DNA from: Gammaproteobacteria bacterium
GTDB lineage: Bacteria > Pseudomonadota > Gammaproteobacteria > UBA6429 > Thiohalophilaceae
Reading direction: 5' to 3'
NCBI GenBank assembly: GCA_003233255.1
Contig: QILH01000124.1
Coordinates: 1 to 7,192, forward strand
Length of the DNA stretch: 7,192 nt
Positions 1 to 5,329 of the stretch are shown one piece after another (position 1 is the first letter of the stretch; each line of letters opens with the position of its first letter). The translations under genes were made by a program, and so were the position numbers. The notes under the pieces were generated by a model, which saw only the letters and a list, made by a program, of their open reading frames with translations, made no database searches and had not been told where the DNA came from.

Positions 1-317
1 AAACCGGTACGATCCAGTACTCGGCATGATAGTGCCTGCTCTAGATTACGTTCCTGAACGGGGGATAAGGTATGATTAAAGATAACCAGTTCAGCCTCTT
101 CACGTCTGACGCACTCCAGGATCTCCTCAACTTTGCCAGAACCGGCAAAGTATTTCGCATCGGGTGCTCGCCTGGAACCTGTGACCACCGTACCAAGCTC
201 AGCACCTGCTGCCATAGCCAGCTCCTGAAATTCGTCGAGGTTGGCCGGATCGGACGAATGATTAATATCCAGGTGAACCAGAACCGCTCTTTCACCTCCG
301 GTGGGACGCTCAAACAA
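1..317 (-). CDS. hflX: GTPase HflX, N-terminal part (3' end beyond window)
   Basis: Reading the minus strand gives 105 uninterrupted codons that run off the left edge. They begin FERPTGGERAVLVHLDI and continue through VTGSRRAPDAKYFAGSGKVEE and FNHTLSPVQERNLE to CRVLDRTG, all hallmark stretches of the HflX N-terminal domain. The GTPase G-domain would lie beyond the window. In the family, HflX is a ribosome-associated GTPase that splits stalled or heat-damaged 70S ribosomes in the cytoplasm. The start is taken as TTG at 317-315: GGAG (329-326) sits 8 bases upstream, no ATG or GTG occurs in frame upstream within the gap after hfq, and the resulting MFERPTGGERAVLVH lines up with the start I remember for E. 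coli HflX (MFDRYDAGEQAVLVH). The gene follows hfq by 38 bases and is probably cotranscribed with it. The family identity is very secure; the exact start is likely but not proven. Confidence 0.95.
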   Translation of the reverse strand, partial: MFERPTGGERAVLVHLDINHSSDPANLDEFQELAMAAGAELGTVVTGSRRAPDAKYFAGSGKVEEILECVRREEAELVIFNHTLSPVQERNLEQALSCRVLDRTG

Positions 318-325
318 GGCAGCAT

Positions 326-329
326 CTCC
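326..329 (-). promoter_or_regulatory. Ribosome binding site that fixes the TTG start of hflX
   Basis: On the minus strand GGAG is followed by 8 bases and then TTG. An ATG lies just after this GGAG (325-323), but it is in another reading frame and too close to the Shine-Dalgarno sequence to be used with it. This supports TTG as the hflX initiation codon. Confidence 0.55.
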
Positions 330-355
330 AGTTCGGGCGGCGAAAAAGATTGAAT

Positions 356-604
356 TTAGCTGTTCGGAGTGGGCTGTGTTTCATCAAACATCGGTAATTT
401 AATATTGCGCGCCGGTACAATGGTTGAAATGGCATGTTTATACACCATTTGGCTCACACTATTGCGCAATAAAACAACAAACTGGTCAAACGAATCGACC
501 TGGCCCTGGAGTTTGATTCCATTGACCAGATAAATTGCAACAGGGATGCGTTCCTTGCGTAAAGCGTTCAAAAATGGATCTTGTAAAGCTTGCCCTTTAC
601 TCAT
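356..604 (-). CDS. hfq: RNA chaperone Hfq
   Basis: An 82-residue Sm-like protein that forms a ring-shaped hexamer and helps small regulatory RNAs pair with mRNAs. The sequence starts MSKGQALQDPFLNALRKERI, the canonical Hfq N-terminus. Q8 and the Sm1 block with D40-Q41-F42 are present, as is the Sm2 core VYKHAIST (Y55, K56, H57), which forms the uridine-binding proximal pocket. The rim patch reads R16-K17-E18-R19, so the middle arginine of the E. coli RRER patch is a lysine. The tail after residue 66 is short (about 16 residues) and less conserved, unlike the long flexible tail of E. coli Hfq. The ATG at 604 has GGAG 7 bases upstream. It lies 153 bases downstream of miaA and 38 bases before hflX, the usual gammaproteobacterial arrangement. 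Confidence 0.98.
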   Translation of the reverse strand: MSKGQALQDPFLNALRKERIPVAIYLVNGIKLQGQVDSFDQFVVLLRNSVSQMVYKHAISTIVPARNIKLPMFDETQPTPNS

Positions 605-622
605 TGTCTTTCTCCGTTTTTA

Positions 623-631
623 ATTATAACA
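623..631 (-). promoter_or_regulatory. Candidate extended -10 promoter for hfq
   Basis: The minus strand reads TGTTATAAT, a perfect extended -10 element (TG, one base, then consensus TATAAT). No convincing -35 lies 16 to 18 bases upstream, as is common for extended -10 promoters. Only 18 bases separate the -10 from the hfq ATG, so the predicted leader is very short (about 11 or 12 bases) and starts close to the GGAG. The rest of the 605-757 gap is AT-rich and I see no other clear signal or small gene in it. This is a pattern match only; hfq may also be read from miaA-side promoters as in E. coli. Confidence 0.4.
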
Positions 632-757
632 ATTATCGTACGACCGGTTTTTCGCCGTACCAATAATAAACCCAATAATATCAATAAAGTCTTTCAAAAT
701 TGCGCAGGCGATGGTTCATTCTAATAATCACGCCGTGCAATCAGTCTAGCATATAAC

Positions 758-1705
758 CTACAAAACCGTTATGTGGTCAGCTTGTAAAAAATTCAATACC
801 TTATCTTCCAAGTTACTGTTTATACAGTCAAAATTATTTAAATCTGGCATTGAGCGCAACCAGGTCAGTTGGCGTTTGGCCAATTGGCGAGTGGCAATAA
901 TGCCCCGCTCCTGCACCTCATCAAAACCAAGCTGACCCGCAAGATATTGCCAGACCTGACGATAACCCACGGCTCTGATAGAAGGCTTATTTTCATCAAG
1001 ATCTTCGCGTTGATACAGCACCTTTACTTCATCAACCAGTCCCTGTTCGAGCATCATTTTAAAACGAAGTTCAATTCTATCGTGCAACCAGATTCTATCC
1101 GTCGGTACCAGCGCAATTTGAACCGATTGGTACGGAAGTGGCTCAATCGGTTTCGCCTGCCATTCGGTCAGCGAAACTCCCGTTAGTTCATAGACTTCCA
1201 GCGCACGTTGAATGCGTTGTGGATCATTGGGGTGAATGCGTGCAGCTGATTGAGGATCGACTTCCGCCAGGCGGGCATGCATGGCGGGTAAACCCAGCAC
1301 TTCCGTTTCGGCTACCAGCTTTTCGCGCATGGCGGCATCGGCCGAGGGCATATCCGACAGACCATACAACAGGGCCTTAAAATACAACATGGTGCCACCG
1401 ACCAATAATGGTATGCGACCCTGTTCGATTATCTGTCGCATCTCACGCAGTGCATCCGTACAAAACTGCGCGGCCGAATAAGGTTCGGCCGGATCCAGGA
1501 AATCAACCAGCCGATGTGGCGCGTGGGCCAGAGTTTGTGCATCGGGTTTGGCGGTGCCGATGTCCATACCTTTATAAACCATCGCCGAATCGACACTAAT
1601 GATGTCCATAGGGTATTTTTCAGTTAATGAAATCGCGAGATCGGTTTTACCCGAGGCGGTCGGCCCCATGATGCAAACAATCAGTGGCTTGACGGGTTTA
1701 TTCAT
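758..1705 (-). CDS. miaA: tRNA dimethylallyltransferase MiaA
   Basis: This 315-residue protein (the E. coli enzyme is 316) transfers the dimethylallyl group from dimethylallyl diphosphate to N6 of A37 in tRNAs reading UNN codons, the first step of i6A/ms2i6A synthesis. Visible motifs are the P-loop GPTASGKT (14-21), the signature VDSAMVYKGMDIGTAKP (38-54, with D39 in the position of the general base), VGGTMLYFKALLYGLS after about residue 101, RIQRALEVYELTG in the middle, and the C-terminal RAVGYRQVW and RQLAKRQLTWLRS blocks of the tRNA-binding region. The start is ATG at 1705, directly preceded by an in-frame TAA, so no earlier start is possible. No Shine-Dalgarno sequence is apparent. mutL ends only 16 bases upstream, suggesting translation coupled to mutL. 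Intact and unremarkable otherwise. Confidence 0.97.
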   Translation of the reverse strand: MNKPVKPLIVCIMGPTASGKTDLAISLTEKYPMDIISVDSAMVYKGMDIGTAKPDAQTLAHAPHRLVDFLDPAEPYSAAQFCTDALREMRQIIEQGRIPLLVGGTMLYFKALLYGLSDMPSADAAMREKLVAETEVLGLPAMHARLAEVDPQSAARIHPNDPQRIQRALEVYELTGVSLTEWQAKPIEPLPYQSVQIALVPTDRIWLHDRIELRFKMMLEQGLVDEVKVLYQREDLDENKPSIRAVGYRQVWQYLAGQLGFDEVQERGIIATRQLAKRQLTWLRSMPDLNNFDCINSNLEDKVLNFLQADHITVL

Positions 1706-1721
1706 TTATACACATATGCGT

Positions 1722-3389
1722 TCAGGACGTTGACCTGAACCAGTCCTGTAACGATGACTCGTTGAGCTCTCGCCAGCAACAGGCACTTTCTCTCGAGGCC
1801 ATTAAGCTATTTTTTTCAGACAGGGCAAGCAGAATATCTGATAAGTCTAATTTCGATAGATCAAATCTGGTTTTCGTCAACACGTTAACAACTTGATCGT
1901 CTAAATCATGCTTGTGCAGGTTGGCATTTAACAGATTAATACACAGTTCGTCACTGGCATAGGCACGACATAGATTCGGAACGTAACGCAGCAGATAATC
2001 ACCCGAGGCCTCCGCGGTTAACTGTATTCCTAAATTTAATAATAAAGATTTGCCCTGCTTGAAAGTGGTTTTCTGTTTTTCCGTTAAGTTTAACCGTTGC
2101 GGTATTAGCAGGGGCTGAGATTTTACCGCGTGCTCAGTACAGGAATTTAACCAGTGTCCGGCCACCCATGCCGCTGCGGCCTTCACTAAATCAATTAAAT
2201 AATATTTATCCTGTTGTTGCGTTATCGCAAAGCGATTATGGACAACACATAACATGTGTCCAAACATCGATTCATCAACATTATATTGTCCCGCTATTTG
2301 CATGATGTGTGGCACGTTCATGCCTACCGATTTCTCCTGCGCGATATAGGTCGCAGCGATTTCGGCAACCCCGTCGGTGACCGTTCCCCCTAGTGCATCA
2401 CGTAAGCTGCGTGAAATAAAATCATGGATCAGACGCGATTCACTGAACCGAACTTCATGTTTGGTTGGATGCACATTAACATCGACACTGGCCGGATCGA
2501 TCTGCAGATGCAACACATACACCGCATGTCGGCCGGGGGGTAAAATAGATTGATAGGCAAAACGAATAGCATGATTGATCACTCGATCACGAATGATACG
2601 GCCATTGATATAAAAATATTGCAGATCTGTTGATTGTCGGGAAAAATCAGGCTGACTGATCCAGCCCCACAGGCGCAGATCGTTATGCGGGTAATCGAGG
2701 GTTAATGATTGATTGATAAACTTCTGGCTGCAAACCTGAGCGACACGGCGTGTGCGACCAATATCATCGCTCACGGCGGGTAAACGTAGGGTTTGTTTAG
2801 CGTTATGGTTCACATAAAAACCCACATCAAAACGCGCCAGAGCCATGCGCTTGATCACTGCATCGCAATGACGATATTCCGTTTTCTCCGCACGCAGGAA
2901 TTTACGCCGCGCCGGGGTGTTATGAAACAGATTGTTGATCGTCACGCAGGTACCAATGGCATGGTTGACCTCAAGTACCTGTTCAGGAAATTGATGAGTT
3001 AATTTTGCCGCCTGCCCGGAGTCTGCAGTGCGAGAAATGACCGCCCATTGACTGACCGAGCACATACTGGCCAACGCCTCACCGCGAAAACCTAAACTGT
3101 TTAAGGCCAGCAGATCGTCGATCGATTCAATCTTGCTGGTCGCATGTCGGGCCACGGCAAGTGACAATTCATCCGCACGAATACCGCTGCCATTGTCGGT
3201 GATCATGATTCCATCCATACCGCCATGAACAAGCTCAATATCAACCCGGCTTGCCCCGGCATCCAGCGCATTTTCGAGTAATTCTTTTACCACCGACGCG
3301 GGGCGTTCGATCACCTCACCCGCAGCGATTTGATTAGCCAACAGACTGGGCAATGTTTTAATAATTGGACGTTGTTGTACGACAGTCAT
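1722..3389 (-). CDS. mutL: DNA mismatch repair protein MutL
   Basis: A 555-residue GHKL ATPase that links MutS mismatch recognition to strand cleavage and excision. N-terminal ATPase motifs are clear: LANQIAAGEVIERPASVVKELLENALDAG (17-45, with E36 and N40 at the catalytic and Mg positions), DNGSGI (65-70), GFRGEAL (100-106), and VHPTKHEVRF (306-315) with the ATP-contacting K310. The C-terminal dimerisation domain starts near residue 375 (MFGHMLCVVHNRFAIT) and contains QPLLIPQRLNL (425-435). The linker between them is only about 35 to 40 residues, against roughly 100 in E. coli, which explains the length of 555 rather than about 615. The endonuclease motif DQHAxxE is not present: the matching place reads YLIDLVKAAAAW (397-408). 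The C-terminal CxHGRP motif of nicking MutLs is also absent. This resembles the MutH-dependent E. coli type. The ATG at 3389 follows an in-frame TAA by two codons and lacks a good Shine-Dalgarno sequence. Confidence 0.97.
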   Translation of the reverse strand: MTVVQQRPIIKTLPSLLANQIAAGEVIERPASVVKELLENALDAGASRVDIELVHGGMDGIMITDNGSGIRADELSLAVARHATSKIESIDDLLALNSLGFRGEALASMCSVSQWAVISRTADSGQAAKLTHQFPEQVLEVNHAIGTCVTINNLFHNTPARRKFLRAEKTEYRHCDAVIKRMALARFDVGFYVNHNAKQTLRLPAVSDDIGRTRRVAQVCSQKFINQSLTLDYPHNDLRLWGWISQPDFSRQSTDLQYFYINGRIIRDRVINHAIRFAYQSILPPGRHAVYVLHLQIDPASVDVNVHPTKHEVRFSESRLIHDFISRSLRDALGGTVTDGVAEIAATYIAQEKSVGMNVPHIMQIAGQYNVDESMFGHMLCVVHNRFAITQQQDKYYLIDLVKAAAAWVAGHWLNSCTEHAVKSQPLLIPQRLNLTEKQKTTFKQGKSLLLNLGIQLTAEASGDYLLRYVPNLCRAYASDELCINLLNANLHKHDLDDQVVNVLTKTRFDLSKLDLSDILLALSEKNSLMASRESACCWRELNESSLQDWFRSTS

Positions 3390-3420
3390 AGAGGCTTAGT
3401 GTAGAGGAAAAAGGGGGGCG

Positions 3421-3472
3421 AAAAAAAGTTCTGAATGGGGCCAAAGTCGAATTAAATTCAGACCCCATTCTG
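3421..3472 (-). terminator. Palindrome with T-run before mutL, terminator-like
   Basis: GAATGGGG (3433-3440) pairs perfectly with CCCCATTC (3463-3470), and an inner GAATT/AATTC pair (3449-3453 with 3455-3459) surrounds A3454. On the minus strand the stem is followed by five bases and then seven T residues (3427-3421), so it could end transcripts of the outer-membrane gene before mutL. The plus-strand direction has no T-run. The two halves are imperfect copies of each other, as expected of a decayed mobile-element end or small palindromic repeat. Which role is real cannot be decided from this one copy. Confidence 0.5.
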
Positions 3473-3482
3473 CCCAGTGAAC

Positions 3483-3491
3483 ATAATAACA
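3483..3491 (-). promoter_or_regulatory. Weak candidate extended -10 for mutL
   Basis: The minus strand reads TGTTATTAT, an extended -10 with five of six consensus bases and no good -35. Transcription would begin near 3476, so the mutL mRNA would carry the 3433-3470 palindrome at its very 5' end. The remaining bases down to mutL hold only a C-rich and T-rich stretch (3420-3404) and no promoter. Proposed because the palindrome may block readthrough from the gene upstream. Confidence 0.25.
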
Positions 3492-3542
3492 GTGTAAAGG
3501 AAAATTCGATTGAAAAACCTGTTTAATTCCTGTTCCTTTTTC

Positions 3543-4421
3543 TTAAAATTTATACGCTAACCCGATTAGCGCTCTTAGTTGACCGGTCGATCCTGTTGCA
3601 ACGATGGGGCTATCAGCTGCATCACCCTGTAGTTCCCAGTAACCAATCTGTGTATGCCACATCCAGTCCGGTGTATAGGCATAACTCGATTGTACATATA
3701 TACCGATATCTTTAAGACCCCCTCTGGCATCATAAACAGCATACTCGCTTGCAGCCGATTGAACTGGGTTGACGCCAAAATAACCCTGTATATATTTGTC
3801 ATTGCCCCAACTACTTGCAAGACCCGTGTCAAACGTCCATTTATGATTAGAGAAAGCTCTGTAACGAATGTCGAGCGAAACTAGCAGTCCATCATCGGCT
3901 GACTTATCCACTTCATGGGGGGCGGCAGCAAGTTGAAGCATCCAGTCCCCTACCTCGACATCAAGAAAAAGACCCAGTCCGATACTCGCATCAATGTCAC
4001 CGAGTCCATTTAGCACATCATCATCGCCTTCATCACGTCCAGGATGCAGTCGCAGGTACGGACCGAGATTAACTTTGACTTCATGTCCGTTAGAGTCACG
4101 GTAACCAAAATCCACTAGGCGGAGTCCTGCACTGAACAGCCCATCATTGGGATTAACACTTGCACTGTGGATAAAATAAACACCGGGCTGGGTAATATTA
4201 AACAAGGCACTTCCAATAGCGCTATAGCCATCCCCACCTTCATAGGCCGGTATCACACCCAGACTCAACCCTAGTTCCAGATGCAGAGGTTGATCATCTG
4301 GACTGAGACCCATTCCGACATAAATTTCTCTGCTTACCCGTGCGGGGTTTGCATTGTCCTCAGCCCAGACCGGATAAGCTGTGCCAACCATAAAGGCCAT
4401 CAAAAATAACTGGGATTTCAT
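3543..4421 (-). CDS. MipA/OmpV-family outer-membrane beta-barrel protein
   Basis: A 292-residue secreted protein. Residues 1-20 form a signal peptide ending VWA, cleaved before EDNANPA. The body matches the MipA/OmpV family: LGLSLGVIPAYEGGDGYSAIG (near 51-70), a middle block with GPYLRLHPGRDEGDDDVLNGLGDI (120-143), and the diagnostic C-terminal pattern GGLKDIGIYVQSSY followed by GDAADSPIVATGSTGQ (267-281). It ends in AYKF, the C-terminal phenylalanine recognised by the BAM assembly machinery. MipA of E. coli binds the lytic transglycosylase MltA and the synthase PBP1B; OmpV-like members elsewhere are linked to adhesion, osmotic or antibiotic responses, so the substrate or partner here is unknown. 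The ATG at 4421 has GGAG 7 bases upstream and a good promoter beyond that. It lies between amiB and mutL, where the conserved cluster normally has no gene, next to amiB, another cell-wall gene. Confidence 0.85.
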   Translation of the reverse strand: MKSQLFLMAFMVGTAYPVWAEDNANPARVSREIYVGMGLSPDDQPLHLELGLSLGVIPAYEGGDGYSAIGSALFNITQPGVYFIHSASVNPNDGLFSAGLRLVDFGYRDSNGHEVKVNLGPYLRLHPGRDEGDDDVLNGLGDIDASIGLGLFLDVEVGDWMLQLAAAPHEVDKSADDGLLVSLDIRYRAFSNHKWTFDTGLASSWGNDKYIQGYFGVNPVQSAASEYAVYDARGGLKDIGIYVQSSYAYTPDWMWHTQIGYWELQGDAADSPIVATGSTGQLRALIGLAYKF

Positions 4422-4457
4422 CGTGTTGCTCCTTTCTCGCGTAATTAGATTTACTTG

Positions 4458-4486
4458 ATATTAGGTTATTATTTATCGTTTATCAA
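4458..4486 (-). promoter_or_regulatory. Sigma-70-like promoter of the MipA/OmpV gene, with inverted repeat
   Basis: On the minus strand, TTGATA (4486-4481, five of six matches to -35) is separated by exactly 17 bases from TAATAT (4463-4458, four of six matches to -10). The start of transcription would be near 4451, giving a leader of about 30 bases with the GGAG. An inverted repeat, TTGATA at 4455-4460 and TATCAA at 4481-4486 on the plus strand, lies on both elements. A 7-base tandem repeat, TTTATCG then TTTATCA (4472-4485), sits in the spacer. These are plausible operator half-sites, perhaps for the regulator encoded at 5112. Confidence 0.45.
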
Positions 4487-4505
4487 TAAATTTTAATCGA
4501 ATATA

Positions 4506-4534
4506 TTGAAATTTTCACTTTCTTAAGTTAATCT
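4506..4534 (+). promoter_or_regulatory. Weak candidate promoter for the DUF2975-regulator operon
   Basis: TTGAAA (4506-4511) is followed after 17 bases by TAATCT (4529-4534), which matches the -10 consensus at only three positions, though both its T1-A2 and its final T fit. The leader to the ATG at 4589 would be about 48 bases. The spacer 4422-4588 is strongly AT-rich and I see no better plus-strand candidate. Confidence 0.25.
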
Positions 4535-4588
4535 CTTATTCAAGAAACACATTTAAAATAACCCATAGCGATACAAATCGAGGTCACG

Positions 4589-5101
4589 ATGGAAAAATTG
4601 AGAATTGCCAGCACACGATTACAATGGATGGTGATCATCTTTATGCTGCTAACACCGTTAGCCATAGTTATTAGTGTGTTAACCGAGGAATGGTCAAATT
4701 TATTGAAGCTACCAACAGGAATAGCTCTGGATAATTCAAAAATTACAGGCCTGGGACTTATTGCCGTTATTGGACTAGGCTCGCTTACCGCCTTTAGCCA
4801 TCTCGTGGCATTCTGGTTTCTTTACAAGTTACTCGCATTGTATCGGCAGGGAGTTATTTTCGCCGCCGTCAATGTTGTCGCAATAAGACATATTGGTTGG
4901 GCCCTGATTGCTATCGATGTAGTACATATGATTAAAATATTGATTAGCGGCCCCATACTTAGCTATTTTAAAATCAGCTCACCGTATATGAGTGCGGGGA
5001 TACAAATTGCCTTTTTAATCGTCGGACTGTTCATCGTGTTAGTATCTTACGTCATAGACATAGGTCGCGAGTTAAAAGAACAGGACAGTCTGGTCATTTA
5101 G
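4589..5101 (+). CDS. DUF2975-family four-helix membrane protein
   Basis: A 170-residue inner-membrane protein with four hydrophobic segments at about 13-32, 55-78, 100-122 and 135-156. The block LYRQGVIFAAVNVVAIRHIGWALI (84-107) and the ending IGRELKEQDSLVI match the conserved parts of DUF2975 proteins (roughly LFxxGxxFxxxNVxxLRxIGW, and GxxLKxExDLTV at the C-terminus). The last four residues differ slightly, LVI instead of LTV. The biochemical role of the family is unknown. These proteins are typically encoded directly before a small YozG-like Cro/CI regulator, as here: the next ATG is 10 bases after this stop. The ATG at 4589 has GAGG 5 bases upstream. It is transcribed divergently from the MipA/OmpV gene across a 167-base spacer. 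It could serve as a membrane partner that controls the regulator, but this is inference. Confidence 0.8.
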   Translation: MEKLRIASTRLQWMVIIFMLLTPLAIVISVLTEEWSNLLKLPTGIALDNSKITGLGLIAVIGLGSLTAFSHLVAFWFLYKLLALYRQGVIFAAVNVVAIRHIGWALIAIDVVHMIKILISGPILSYFKISSPYMSAGIQIAFLIVGLFIVLVSYVIDIGRELKEQDSLVI

Positions 5102-5111
5102 GAAAACCCTC

Positions 5112-5327
5112 ATGGCAATAATTGTTAACGTCGATGTAATGCTGGCAAAAAGAAAAATGAGGTTAAAGGATCTCTCTGCGGCAACCGGGATAACGATACA
5201 AAACCTTTCGATCCTGAAAACCGGTAAAGCCCGAGCCATTCGGTTTTCCACACTTGAAGCCATCTGCAAAACGTTGCAGTGTCAACCCGGTGATATACTT
5301 GAATTCGACGCTGAGGAAACTAAATAG
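5112..5327 (+). CDS. Small Cro/CI-type (YozG-like) transcriptional regulator
   Basis: A 71-residue protein that is almost entirely one helix-turn-helix domain. MLAKRKMRLKDLSAATGIT (10-28) gives the first helices and the turn, IQNLSILKTGKARAIRFSTLEAICKTL (29-55) the recognition helix and following helices, and QCQPGDILEFD (56-66) the typical closing strand. This is the HTH_26/YozG type of the XRE superfamily, which lacks any sensor domain. It is translationally close to the DUF2975 gene: AGGA (5100-5103) overlaps the upstream TAG stop and lies 8 bases before the ATG. It ends two bases before the convergent amiB stop. It probably binds DNA as a dimer and autoregulates the operon; the divergent spacer 4422-4588 is the natural first place for its operator. 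Target and signal are not known. Confidence 0.85.
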   Translation: MAIIVNVDVMLAKRKMRLKDLSAATGITIQNLSILKTGKARAIRFSTLEAICKTLQCQPGDILEFDAEETK

Positions 5328-5329
5328 AA

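Noticed and set aside
41..325. Minus-strand open frame of 94 codons starting at an ATG
   Set aside because: It is a shifted frame over hflX. The overlapping frame 1-317 encodes unmistakable HflX, and this one resembles nothing.
72..353. Plus-strand open frame of 93 codons
   Set aside because: Antisense to hflX with no ribosome binding site or recognisable protein features.
638..660. GTACG/CGTAC inverted repeat upstream of hfq as a hairpin or operator
   Set aside because: Only five pairs with a mismatched interior; not distinguishable from chance.
3512..3542. GAAAAA/TTTTTC inverted repeat and CCTGTT direct repeats after the MipA/OmpV gene as its terminator
   Set aside because: The stem is six pairs, mostly A-T, with a 19-base loop; the palindrome at 3433-3470 is a far better candidate.
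5072..5269. Minus-strand open frame of 65 codons opposite the small regulator
   Set aside because: Shadow of a clear helix-turn-helix gene on the other strand; no family features.
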